Below, piece by piece: positions 23,209-30,492 of a stretch of DNA of 51,861 nt (the first letter of the stretch is position 1; each line of letters opens with the position of its first letter). The stretch spans positions 1 to 51,861 of the forward strand of contig NZ_JAFJSY010000083.1 in NCBI RefSeq assembly GCF_019857225.1, given 5' to 3'. The DNA comes from Streptomyces plumbidurans. Lineage in GTDB: Bacteria > Actinomycetota > Actinomycetes > Streptomycetales > Streptomycetaceae. The translations under genes were made by a program, and so were the position numbers. Under the pieces are notes generated by a model. It saw nothing but the letters and a program-made list of their open reading frames with translations. It was not told the origin of the DNA and did no database searches.

Positions 23209-25314
23209 ATGACAGCAGCGGCCGAACCGCCCGCCGGACCCCAGTCCGGACCGCCCTCCGAGGACCTGTCCCGGCTCGCCGCGCTGCACGGCGTCGCCAC
23301 CTCCTACAGCCCTTCCCCGGACCGCACGGTCGCGGCCTCGGCCACCGCCGTCACCCTCGCCCTCGCCGCCCTCGGCGTCGACGCCTCCACCCCCGAGGCG
23401 GTCAGCGCCGCGCTCGCCGCCCGTGAGCAGGAGCTGGGCGAACGGCTTCTGCCCCCGACCGTGGTCCTGTGGAGCGGCGGCACGTCCCCCGCGCTCGCGG
23501 CCCTGGCGACCGGCACCCGGCTGCACATCGAGACCGAGCAGGGCGAGACGCAGACCGGGACCGACCAACTCCCGCCGGGCGTCCACCGGTTGACGGCCAC
23601 CGCGCCCGACGGACGCACCGCCGAGGCCCATCTCGTCGTCGCCCCGCCCCGGCTGACCACGTCCACAGCCCGCTCCTACGGCCTGCTCGTCCAGCTCTAC
23701 TCCCTGTTCTCCCGGCGCTCCTGGGGCATGGGCGACCTCGGTGACCTGGCCGAGCTCGGCGCCTGGGCCGGGCGTGCGCTCGGCGCGGGCTTCGTCCAGG
23801 TCAACCCGCTGCACGCGGCCGTACCGGGAGCCCCCACCGACCCCTCGCCCTACCGCCCCTCCTCCCGCCGCTTCCCCGACCCGGTGCACCTGCGCGTCGA
23901 GGACATCCCCGAGTACGCCTACGTGGAGGACGGCGAGCGCCTGCGGACGCTGCGCGGACGCGCCGCCGGACTGCGCGCGTCGGTGCTGGAGAAGGGGGCG
24001 CTGATCGACCGGGACGCGGTGTGGGCGCTCAAGCGCGAGGCGCTGGAGCTGATCCGCGAGGTGGAGCTCGGGCCCGGCAGACGCGCCGCCTACGTCGACT
24101 TCCTCGCCGAACAGGGCCAGGCCCTGGAGGACCACGCCACCTGGTACGCGCTGGCCGAGGTGCACGGCTCCGACTGGAGCCGCTGGCCGGAGGAGCTGCG
24201 CGACCCCCGCTCGGCCGGAACCGCGCGCGCACGGGGCCAGTTGATGGACCGCGTGGACTTCTACTCCCGGCTGGCCTGGCTCACCGACGCCCAGCTCACC
24301 GAGGCGCAGCGCACCGCGCGCGAGGCCGGGATGCCGGTCGGCATCGTGCACGACCTCGCGGTCGGGGTGCACCCGCAGGGCGCCGACGCCTGGGCGCAGC
24401 AGGAGTACTTCGCCGCCGGCATGTCGGTGGGCGCCCCACCGGACGCCTTCAACGCCCGCGGCCAGGACTGGGGTTTGCCGCCCTGGCGCCCGGACCGCCT
24501 CGCCGAGTCCGGCTACGCGCCCTACCGCCGTCTGCTGCGGGCCCTGTTCCGCTACGCGGGCGCCCTGCGCATCGACCACGTCATGGGCCTGTTCCGGCTC
24601 TGGTGGGTGCCCCAGGGCCACCCGCCCACCGAGGGCACCTACGTCCGCTACGACGCCGAGGCCATGCTCGCGATCCTCGTCCTGGAGGCCTCGCGGGCCG
24701 GGGCGCTCGTCATCGGCGAGGACCTCGGCACGGTCGAGCCGGGTGTGCGCGAATCGCTGCGCGAGCGCGGGGTGCTCGGTACGTCGGTGCTGTGGTTCGA
24801 GCGGGACTGGGAGGGCGACGGGCGCCCGCTGCCGCCCGAGCGCTGGCGCGCCGACTGCCTGGCCACCGCCACCACCCACGACCTGCCCTCCACCGCGGCC
24901 CGGCTGACCGGCGAGCACGTCGAACTGCGCCACCGCCTGGGCCTGCTCACCCGCCCGCTGGAGGAGGAGCGCGCCGAGGCGGCGGCCGACACCGGCGAGT
25001 GGCTGACCCTGCTCACCCGCCTCGGCCTGCTGCACGGGACGGGGGGCGGCCACGCCGCCTCGGAGGAGGAGGCCGAGATCCAGGCCGTCCACCGCTTCCT
25101 CCTGCACACTCCGTCCCGCATGCTCGGCGTCTGGCTCCCCGACACGGTCGGCGACCGCCGCCCGCAGAACCTGCCGGGTACCTGGGACCAGTACCCGAAC
25201 TGGCGGCTGCCGGTGGCGGATGCGGAGGGGTGTCCGGTGACCTTGGAGGAACTGGCCCGCTCGCCGCGTCTGCACGCGCTGATCGAGGTGTTGCGGGCGG
25301 AGGGTGAGGGGTAG
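23209..25314 (+). CDS. malQ: 4-alpha-glucanotransferase (amylomaltase, GH77)
   Basis: A 701-residue cytoplasmic enzyme that transfers maltosyl or longer glucan units between alpha-1,4-glucans in maltodextrin and glycogen metabolism. The N-terminal 140 residues are the extra beta-domain typical of actinobacterial MalQ. The GH77 catalytic motifs are visible in order: the nucleophile Asp in LRIDHVMGLFRLWW, the acid/base Glu in VIGEDLGTVEP and the stabilising Asp in TTHDLPSTAARL. The length fits the family. The ATG directly follows the stop of the small repeat-peptide gene, and the ATG start lacks its own strong ribosome site, so it relies on coupling. The last about 210 bases are duplicated downstream. 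Confidence 0.95.
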   Translation: MTAAAEPPAGPQSGPPSEDLSRLAALHGVATSYSPSPDRTVAASATAVTLALAALGVDASTPEAVSAALAAREQELGERLLPPTVVLWSGGTSPALAALATGTRLHIETEQGETQTGTDQLPPGVHRLTATAPDGRTAEAHLVVAPPRLTTSTARSYGLLVQLYSLFSRRSWGMGDLGDLAELGAWAGRALGAGFVQVNPLHAAVPGAPTDPSPYRPSSRRFPDPVHLRVEDIPEYAYVEDGERLRTLRGRAAGLRASVLEKGALIDRDAVWALKREALELIREVELGPGRRAAYVDFLAEQGQALEDHATWYALAEVHGSDWSRWPEELRDPRSAGTARARGQLMDRVDFYSRLAWLTDAQLTEAQRTAREAGMPVGIVHDLAVGVHPQGADAWAQQEYFAAGMSVGAPPDAFNARGQDWGLPPWRPDRLAESGYAPYRRLLRALFRYAGALRIDHVMGLFRLWWVPQGHPPTEGTYVRYDAEAMLAILVLEASRAGALVIGEDLGTVEPGVRESLRERGVLGTSVLWFERDWEGDGRPLPPERWRADCLATATTHDLPSTAARLTGEHVELRHRLGLLTRPLEEERAEAAADTGEWLTLLTRLGLLHGTGGGHAASEEEAEIQAVHRFLLHTPSRMLGVWLPDTVGDRRPQNLPGTWDQYPNWRLPVADAEGCPVTLEELARSPRLHALIEVLRAEGEG

Positions 25315-25573
25315 GGCGGGGTCCGTCTGGTACACGGCACCTCCTGCGCACCCCGTCCCGCATGCTCGGCGTCTGGCTCCCCGACACGGTCGGCGACCGC
25401 CGCCCGCAGAACCTGCCGGGTACCTGGGACCAGTACCCGAACTGGCGGCTGCCGGTGGCGGATGCGGAGGGGTGTCCGGTGACCTTGGAGGAACTGGCCG
25501 GCTCCCCGCGCCTGCACGCGCTGATCGACGTGCTGCGGGCGGAGGAGGGGTAGGGCGGGGTCCCGTACGGCAC
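25098..25573 (+). repeat. Tandem duplication of the malQ 3' end
   Basis: Unit 1 runs from about 25098 to 25339 and unit 2 from about 25340 to 25573. A core of about 149 bases (25109-25257 and 25351-25499) appears identical, while mismatches and a 3-base difference fall near the two ends. Both units include the stop codon and the following GGGCGGGGTC. Confidence 0.9.
25340..25553 (+). pseudogene. malQ C-terminal fragment (duplicate copy)
   Basis: This copy can encode the last about 63 residues of MalQ from the internal Met in RMLGVWLPD to a TAG at 25551-25553. It lacks a ribosome site, all catalytic residues and the upstream gene, and it is in a different frame from malQ, so read-through cannot join them. 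It is best seen as a non-functional remnant of tandem duplication. Compared with the parent, Arg of LARSPR is Gly, IEVL is IDVL, and the tail lacks one residue. Confidence 0.85.
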
Positions 25574-25616
25574 CCCGGGCGCGCGGCCCACACCGGCGTT
25601 GGCTATTTTTGGTGGC

Positions 25617-25880
25617 GTGGACAAGAAGAACGCCCTGCGCGCCGGCGCCCTGGCTGCCGGTACGACGCTGATGATGCTGCTCATGTCGTCCCCCGCGCTC
25701 GCGCTCACGCGCGACGACGGCGACGACCCCGGCAACGGCCTGAGCGTCATCCAGACGCTGGGCCTCTACGTCCTGATCCCGCTCGCCCTGTTCGCGGTCA
25801 TCGCGGGCCTGGTGTTCGTCCTGGACAAGTCCCACGACAGGCGGGACGACACCACCTCCAACGTCGACGTGAAGGCCTGA
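25617..25880 (+). CDS. Small actinobacterial membrane protein
   Basis: An 87-residue protein. An N-terminal signal-like helix (ALRAGALAAGTTLMMLLMSSPALA) ends in an ALA-type cleavage site. A short acidic extracytoplasmic stretch follows, then a second helix (TLGLYVLIPLALFAVIAGLVFVL) and a charged, polar C-terminus. I know similar two-helix small proteins from many Streptomyces genomes, without known function. The GTG at 25617 is preferred. A TTG at 25599 is in frame, but TATTTT (25604-25609) lies seven bases before the GTG and could be a -10 hexamer of a leaderless transcript. Confidence 0.7.
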   Translation: MDKKNALRAGALAAGTTLMMLLMSSPALALTRDDGDDPGNGLSVIQTLGLYVLIPLALFAVIAGLVFVLDKSHDRRDDTTSNVDVKA

Positions 25881-25907
25881 GGCTCAAGGCTCAAGGCCTA
25901 GGTTTCA

Positions 25908-25924
25908 AGTCCCGAGCGGGGACT
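25908..25924. terminator. Small hairpin between convergent genes
   Basis: Arms AGTCCC and GGGACT with a five-base loop, between the convergent small membrane protein and TetR genes. GGCTCAA repeats precede it. It is weak and could serve either direction. Confidence 0.4.
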
Positions 25925-25981
25925 CCTACCGCGGTCGTGGCGGCTGCCGCCGCCATCGCCGCCCCCCACGACCGGAGCGCC

Positions 25982-26584
25982 TCACGGCTCCCGCGCCGTC
26001 AGATACCGCTGCAGCGTCGGCGCCAGCCACGCCACGATCTCCTCGCGGCTCAGCGCCACAGTCGGCGGGAACCGCAGCACATAGCGCGTGAGCGCCAGCC
26101 CGAGCAGCTGCGCGGCGGCGAGCGCGGCCCGCGCGGGCGCCTGCCCCGGGTCGGGGCACGCCGCCCGCGCGACCGGGATCAGCTGGTCCCGGAAGACCGA
26201 CTGCATCCGTTCGGCCCCTGACCCGTTGGTCACGCCGACCCGCAACAGCGCCGTCAGCACCTCGTTCTCCTCCCACATGCCGAGGAAGTGCGCCACGAGC
26301 GCCCTGCCGATCTCGTGCGGAGGCAGCGCCCCCACCTCCGGCATGGACAGGTCGATCGCGACCGCCGCCGCGAACAGCCCCTCCTTGTTGCCGTAGTACC
26401 GCATGACCATGGACGGATCGATGTCCGCGTCCTTGGCGATCGCGCGGATCGTGGCCCGCTCGTACCCGTCCGTCGCGAAGCGCTCGCGGGCCGCGGCGAG
26501 GATGGCGTCCCGGGTGACGTCCGAACGCCGGCGGGCTCCGCCGCCGGAACCCGTGCTGCTGCTGTTGCTGACCTTCACACCCAC
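25982..26584 (-). CDS. TetR-family transcriptional regulator
   Basis: A 200-residue regulator. The TetR helix-turn-helix lies at about residues 23-68: TRDAILAAARERFATDGYERATIRAIAKDADIDPSMVMRYYGNKEGLF. The residues from about 70 onward form the ligand-binding helical domain, ending ALSREEIVAWLAPTLQRYL. The gene is divergent from the flavin monooxygenase gene, with a large palindrome in between, the classic layout in which a TetR protein represses its neighbour until a ligand (often the enzyme's substrate) binds. The ATG at 26584 is used; a GTG two codons later is possible. The Ser/Gly-rich N-terminal tail before the HTH is unusual but harmless. Confidence 0.92.
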   Translation of the reverse strand: MGVKVSNSSSTGSGGGARRRSDVTRDAILAAARERFATDGYERATIRAIAKDADIDPSMVMRYYGNKEGLFAAAVAIDLSMPEVGALPPHEIGRALVAHFLGMWEENEVLTALLRVGVTNGSGAERMQSVFRDQLIPVARAACPDPGQAPARAALAAAQLLGLALTRYVLRFPPTVALSREEIVAWLAPTLQRYLTAREP

Positions 26585-26588
26585 AAGC

Positions 26589-26612
26589 GTAGGCCAACAT
26601 CTGTTGGCCTAC
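26589..26612. promoter_or_regulatory. Perfect 24-bp palindrome, probable TetR operator
   Basis: Half site GTAGGCCAACA, two central bases, then its exact reverse complement. It lies four bases upstream of the tetR start and five bases upstream of the -35 of the monooxygenase promoter, so one bound dimer (or pair) could control both genes. A related half site GTAGGCAAACA recurs at 26673-26683, downstream of the promoter, and ten-base arms TGGTCAACGC/GCGTTGACCA (26647-26656, 26685-26694) flank it. Confidence 0.8.
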
Positions 26613-26617
26613 AAGTG

Positions 26618-26647
26618 TTGACTTCCCTGTATTGCCGGGTCTAGCGT
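26618..26647 (+). promoter_or_regulatory. Predicted promoter of the flavin monooxygenase gene
   Basis: TTGACT (26618-26623) and TAGCGT (26642-26647) are separated by 18 bases and match the vegetative consensus. The start point would be near 26654. The palindromic operator abuts the -35 side. Confidence 0.65.
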
Positions 26648-26706
26648 GGTCAACGCACGTTGGCAAACACTCGTAGGCAAACAAGCGTTGACCAGTGGAG
26701 GTCGTC

Positions 26707-28143
26707 ATGCGGACTCAGCACTCGGTGATCGTCGTAGGCGCGGGCCCCGCGGGTCTGCTGCTGGCCGGGGACCTGGCCGCGGCCGGCGTGCCCGTCACGC
26801 TCGTCGAGAAGCGCCCGCACAAGACCAGCAACCTCTCCCGCGCCTTCGTCCTGCACGCCCGCACCCTGGAGCAGCTCGACGCCCGCGGTCTCGCCGACGG
26901 CCTGGAAGCGGTCGGCCGCCCCCTCGACAGCCTGCGGCTCTTCGGACGCCTCAGCATCGAGCTCGGCACGCTCCCCTCCCGCTTCAACCACCTCCTGGTC
27001 ATCCCGCAGTACGAGGTGGAGAAGGCCCTGCAGCGCCGCGCCGTCGAGGCCGGGGTGGACTTCCGCTACGACACCGAGCTGACCGCACTGACCCAGGACG
27101 CGGACGGCGTGACCGTCGAGGTCCGCACGGCCGAGGGCGAGACGGAGAGCCTGCGGGCCGAGTACGTCGTCGGCACCGACGGCATGCGCAGTGCCGTGCG
27201 CGCGGCGATCGATCTCCCCTTCCCCGGCCACTCCGTCATCCGCTCCGTCGTCCTCGCGGACGTACGGCTGACCGAGGAGCCCGAGAACCTGCTGACGGTC
27301 AGCGCCGTCGGCGACGCCTTCGCCTTCCTCGCGCCCTTCGGCGACGGCTACTACCGTGTCATCGCCTGGAACCGCGCCCGCGACGTCGCCGACAGCGAGC
27401 CCCTCGACCTCGACGAGGTCAGGGAGGTCACCCGGCTCGCCCTCGGCCGCGACTACGGCATGCGCGACGCGCGCTGGATGTCCCGCTTCCACAGCGACGA
27501 ACGCCAGGCGCCCGCCTACCGCGTGGGCCGCGTCTTCCTCGCCGGGGACGCCGCGCACGTCCACACCCCGGCCGGCGGCCAGGGCATGAACACCGGCCTG
27601 CAGGACTCGGCCAACCTCAGCTGGAAGCTGGCCGCCGTCATCCAGGGCCACGCGGACGCCGCCCTGCTGGACACCTACCAGGCCGAGCGGCACCCCGTGG
27701 GCAAGGCGGTGCTGCGCAGCAGCGGCGGCATCGTCCGGCTCGCGATGGCCAAGCGGCCCTGGACGCTGGCGCTGCGGGCGGCGCTGACCACCGTGCTCAA
27801 CCGTGTCGGCCCGGCCCGCCGCAAGGCCGTCGGCGGCGTCACCGGCATCGGCTACCGCTACCCCGCCCCCCGCGGCGCCCACCGCCTGACCGGCACCCGC
27901 GTCGCCGACCTGCCCCTCGAGGGCGGCCGCCTCTACGAGGCCCTGCGCGGCGGCCGGTTCGTGCTGATCACCCCGAAGGCGTACGAGGACGGGGGCGCCC
28001 GCAAGGACCGGCTGGCCGTGGAGCACTGGATGAGCGACCGCCGTACGACCGTCCTGGTCCGCCCCGACGGATACGTGGCGTGGGCGGCGGACTCGGCGGA
28101 CACCGCCAGGATCGACGAGGCGCTCGCGGCGCACGTGGGCTGA
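26707..28143 (+). CDS. FAD-dependent aromatic hydroxylase-type monooxygenase
   Basis: A 478-residue flavoprotein of the PHBH/PheA/TetX group, which uses NAD(P)H and O2 to hydroxylate aromatic or polyketide substrates. Visible motifs: the FAD dinucleotide loop GAGPAG (11-16), a DG motif in YVVGTDGMRSAVR, and the GD motif VFLAGDAAHVHTPAGGQGMNTGLQDSANLSWKLA (the segment GDAAHVHTPAGGQGMNTG is diagnostic). A C-terminal thioredoxin-like domain follows, as in rifampicin or pentachlorophenol hydroxylases. The ATG at 26707 has GGAGG six bases upstream. Control by the divergent TetR regulator suggests an inducible detoxification or antibiotic-modifying enzyme; the substrate is not predictable. Confidence 0.92.
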   Translation: MRTQHSVIVVGAGPAGLLLAGDLAAAGVPVTLVEKRPHKTSNLSRAFVLHARTLEQLDARGLADGLEAVGRPLDSLRLFGRLSIELGTLPSRFNHLLVIPQYEVEKALQRRAVEAGVDFRYDTELTALTQDADGVTVEVRTAEGETESLRAEYVVGTDGMRSAVRAAIDLPFPGHSVIRSVVLADVRLTEEPENLLTVSAVGDAFAFLAPFGDGYYRVIAWNRARDVADSEPLDLDEVREVTRLALGRDYGMRDARWMSRFHSDERQAPAYRVGRVFLAGDAAHVHTPAGGQGMNTGLQDSANLSWKLAAVIQGHADAALLDTYQAERHPVGKAVLRSSGGIVRLAMAKRPWTLALRAALTTVLNRVGPARRKAVGGVTGIGYRYPAPRGAHRLTGTRVADLPLEGGRLYEALRGGRFVLITPKAYEDGGARKDRLAVEHWMSDRRTTVLVRPDGYVAWAADSADTARIDEALAAHVG

Positions 28144-28157
28144 GACCGCGCACGCTG

Positions 28158-28209
28158 TCGCGGGCAGGGGCGCGTGGGGCTTTACGGCTCCACGCGCCCC
28201 TGTCCGCGA
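28158..28209 (+). terminator. Strong stem-loop after the monooxygenase gene
   Basis: Core arms GGGGCGCGTGGGGC and GCTCCACGCGCCCC (one G-U pair) with loop TTTACG, extended by TCGCGG/CCGCGA on the outside. It lies between two genes on the same strand, about 50 bases before the sigma-factor start. No U tract. Confidence 0.7.
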
Positions 28210-28261
28210 TAGCGTCACAGGGCTCTCGCGTGACGCAGTGCCCGCACTTGTGGAGGTGCCC

Positions 28262-29599
28262 GTGGTCGCCCAGGTCTGTGCAAGCTGCGGCAAGCAGCTC
28301 CCCGCGCGTGCCGGCCGGTCGGGCCGCAGCTCCGTGTACTGCTCGGCCGCGTGCCGGCAGAAGGCGTACCGGGAGCGGCGGGGGACCGCCCCGAGCGGCG
28401 TGGAGGCGCTGATCGAGGAGATCGCGCAGCAGGTCGGGGACCTGACCCCGCAACCGCCCTCCGTCCTGTACTCCGGAGTGACCGACCTGTCGGCCTCGGT
28501 CGCCCGCCTGCGCCGCGTCGCCCGGATCGCCCGGGAGAGCGCGAAGGAGAGCGTGACCAAGACCGCGAAGGATTCCGTCACTGCGGCCTCCGTGACGAAA
28601 CCCCCCGCCGCCCCCTCCCTCCTCACCGAGACCGACTTCGCCGCCCTCACCGAGTCGCACCGCCGTGAGATCCAGGTGCACTGCTACCGCATGACCGGTT
28701 CCTACGACGACGCCGAGGACCTGGTGCAGGAAACGTTCCTGCGGGCCTGGCGGGCCCGGGACGCCTTCGAGCGGCGGGCCGGCGCGCGCACCTGGCTGTA
28801 CCGCATCGCCACCAACGCCTGCCTGGACTTCCAGCGCCGCACCGCCCGCCGCCCGCAGCGCTACGAGCCGGTCCCCGGTATGAACCACGGCACCGGCGAG
28901 GCACCCGACCGCATCACCTGGCTGCAGCCCTACCCCGACGACGAACTCCCGGCGGCCGAGGAGGACGGGCCGGACGTCGCCGCCGTCTCGCGCGAGACCC
29001 TGGAGCTGGTCTTCCTCGCCGCCCTCCAGCACCTACCGCCCCGCCAGCGGGCCGTGCTGATCCTGCGGGACGTGCTGGGCCTGACCGCCGCCGAGACCGC
29101 CGAGGCCCTCGGCCTGACCGTCGCCTCCGCCAACAGCGCCCTGCAGCGGGCCCGGCCCACCCTGCGCGACCGGCTGCCCGGACCGCGCGCCGACTGGAGC
29201 GCGGGGGAGCCGACCCAGGCCCAGCGGGCCGCTCTGCAGAGCTATATGACCGCCGCCGAGCGGCTCGACCTCGACGCGATGACCGACCTGCTCAGCAAGG
29301 ACGTCCGGCTCACCATGCCGCCCAACCCGTTCTGGTTCACGGGCCGGGACGCCCTCGTCGACTTCCTGCGGCCCACCCTCGACCCCGCCTCGCCCATGTT
29401 CTTCGGGCACTGGCGCCACCTGCCCGCCCGCGCCAACGGCCAGTTGGCGGCCGGGGGTTACGTCCGCAGACCCGGTACGCACGTCCACCGGGCCCAGGTC
29501 CTGGACGTGCTCCGCTTCGACGCGGACGACCGGATCGTGGAGATCACCTCCTTCGAACCGCACCTCTTCCCGGCCTTCGGACTGCCGCTGAAGCTGTGA
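28262..29599 (+). CDS. ECF sigma factor with N-terminal zinc motif and SnoaL-like C-terminal domain
   Basis: A 445-residue sigma-70 family protein of unusual make-up. An N-terminal zinc-finger-like motif (CASC at 6-9, CSAAC ending at Cys31, then RQKAYRERR) is followed by a Lys/Thr/Ser-rich helix. Sigma region 2 (YRMTGSYDDAEDLVQETFLRAWRAR) and region 4 (LPPRQRAVLILRDVLGLTAAETAEALGLTVASANSALQRA) come next, then a C-terminal SnoaL-like domain (SYMTAAERLDLDAM, VRLTMPPNPFWFTGRDALVDFL). C-terminal SnoaL domains occur in ECF41/ECF56-type sigma factors and modulate their activity without a classical anti-sigma. The GTG at 28262 has GGAGG five bases upstream. The SDR gene follows on the same strand. 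Confidence 0.9.
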   Translation: MVAQVCASCGKQLPARAGRSGRSSVYCSAACRQKAYRERRGTAPSGVEALIEEIAQQVGDLTPQPPSVLYSGVTDLSASVARLRRVARIARESAKESVTKTAKDSVTAASVTKPPAAPSLLTETDFAALTESHRREIQVHCYRMTGSYDDAEDLVQETFLRAWRARDAFERRAGARTWLYRIATNACLDFQRRTARRPQRYEPVPGMNHGTGEAPDRITWLQPYPDDELPAAEEDGPDVAAVSRETLELVFLAALQHLPPRQRAVLILRDVLGLTAAETAEALGLTVASANSALQRARPTLRDRLPGPRADWSAGEPTQAQRAALQSYMTAAERLDLDAMTDLLSKDVRLTMPPNPFWFTGRDALVDFLRPTLDPASPMFFGHWRHLPARANGQLAAGGYVRRPGTHVHRAQVLDVLRFDADDRIVEITSFEPHLFPAFGLPLKL

Positions 29600-29671
29600 C
29601 CGATGAGCGTCCGGGGTGCCGTGCGTCTGTATGACCGACCGACCCGCAGCACCCCTACCGAGGAGATCACC

Positions 29672-30430
29672 ATGCAGCTCACCGACAAGACCGCGATCGT
29701 CTACGGCGCCGGCGGCTCGATCGGCGGTGCGGTGGCCCGCGCCTTCGCCGCCGAGGGCGCCCGCGTCCACCTGGTCGGCCGGACCCGTAAGACCCTCGAG
29801 GCGGTGGCCGCGGGCATCAAGGACGCCGAGATCGCGGTCGTCGACGCGCTCGACGAGGCGGCCGTGGAGGAGCACCTCGCCCGCGTCGGCGACGTCGACA
29901 TCTCCTTCAACCTCGTCACCCGCGGCGATGTGCAGGGCGCCCCGCTGACCGAGATGCCCGTGGACGACTTCATGCGGCCCGTGATCAACGGCGCCCGCGC
30001 GAACTTCATCACCGCCCGCGGCGCCGCCCGCCGGATGGCCGAGCGCGGCTCCGGTGTCGTCCTCACCCTCAACAGCGGCTCCGCGCACGGCAGTCCGATG
30101 ATGGGCGGCACCGGCCCCGCGGACGCCGCCGTCGACACCCTCGTCCGCAACCTCGCGGTGGAGTGTGGGCCGCGCGGGGTGCGTGCCGTGGGCCTGTGGG
30201 CGGCCGGGATCCCCGAGACGTTCAGCGTCGAGAAGCTCTCCGCGGTCAACCCGGCCATCGACGAGAACGCCGTCCAGGGCATCGTCGAGGGCCTCGCCGG
30301 GATGCGCATGACCCGCCGCAACCCCACCCTCGCCGACGTCGCCGCCACGGCCGTCTTCCTCGCCTCCGACCACGCGGCCGGCATCACCGGCACCTTCGTC
30401 AACGTCACCGGCGGCATGGTCCCGCGCTGA
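29672..30430 (+). CDS. SDR-fold protein lacking the catalytic Tyr and Lys
   Basis: A 252-residue Rossmann-fold protein of the short-chain dehydrogenase/reductase family. The dinucleotide loop GAGGSIGGAVARAFAAEGA and the ending ITGTFVNVTGGMVPR are typical. Where the family has YxxxK before the helix TRSLAVE, this protein reads GTGPADAAVDTLVRNLAVE: Tyr is replaced by Thr and Lys by Asp. Normal reductase chemistry is therefore doubtful, and it may bind NAD(P) or a ligand as a sensor. The ATG at 29672 has GAGGAG eight bases upstream. It lies 72 bases after the sigma gene, and ECF41/56-type sigma genes are commonly paired with oxidoreductase-like genes. Confidence 0.85.
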   Translation: MQLTDKTAIVYGAGGSIGGAVARAFAAEGARVHLVGRTRKTLEAVAAGIKDAEIAVVDALDEAAVEEHLARVGDVDISFNLVTRGDVQGAPLTEMPVDDFMRPVINGARANFITARGAARRMAERGSGVVLTLNSGSAHGSPMMGGTGPADAAVDTLVRNLAVECGPRGVRAVGLWAAGIPETFSVEKLSAVNPAIDENAVQGIVEGLAGMRMTRRNPTLADVAATAVFLASDHAAGITGTFVNVTGGMVPR

Positions 30431-30443
30431 CGGCGGCGACGGC

Positions 30444-30476
30444 GAAGGGCGCCCGGTGCGACACCGGACGCCCTTC
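30444..30476. terminator. Hairpin between convergent SDR and pepN genes
   Basis: GAAGGGCG...CGCCCTTC with an inner CCGGTG/CACCGG stem and a short loop. It lies 13 bases past the SDR stop and 17 bases past the pepN stop, so it can serve both strands. Confidence 0.75.
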
Positions 30477-30492
30477 GTGTGCGGAGCGGCGA

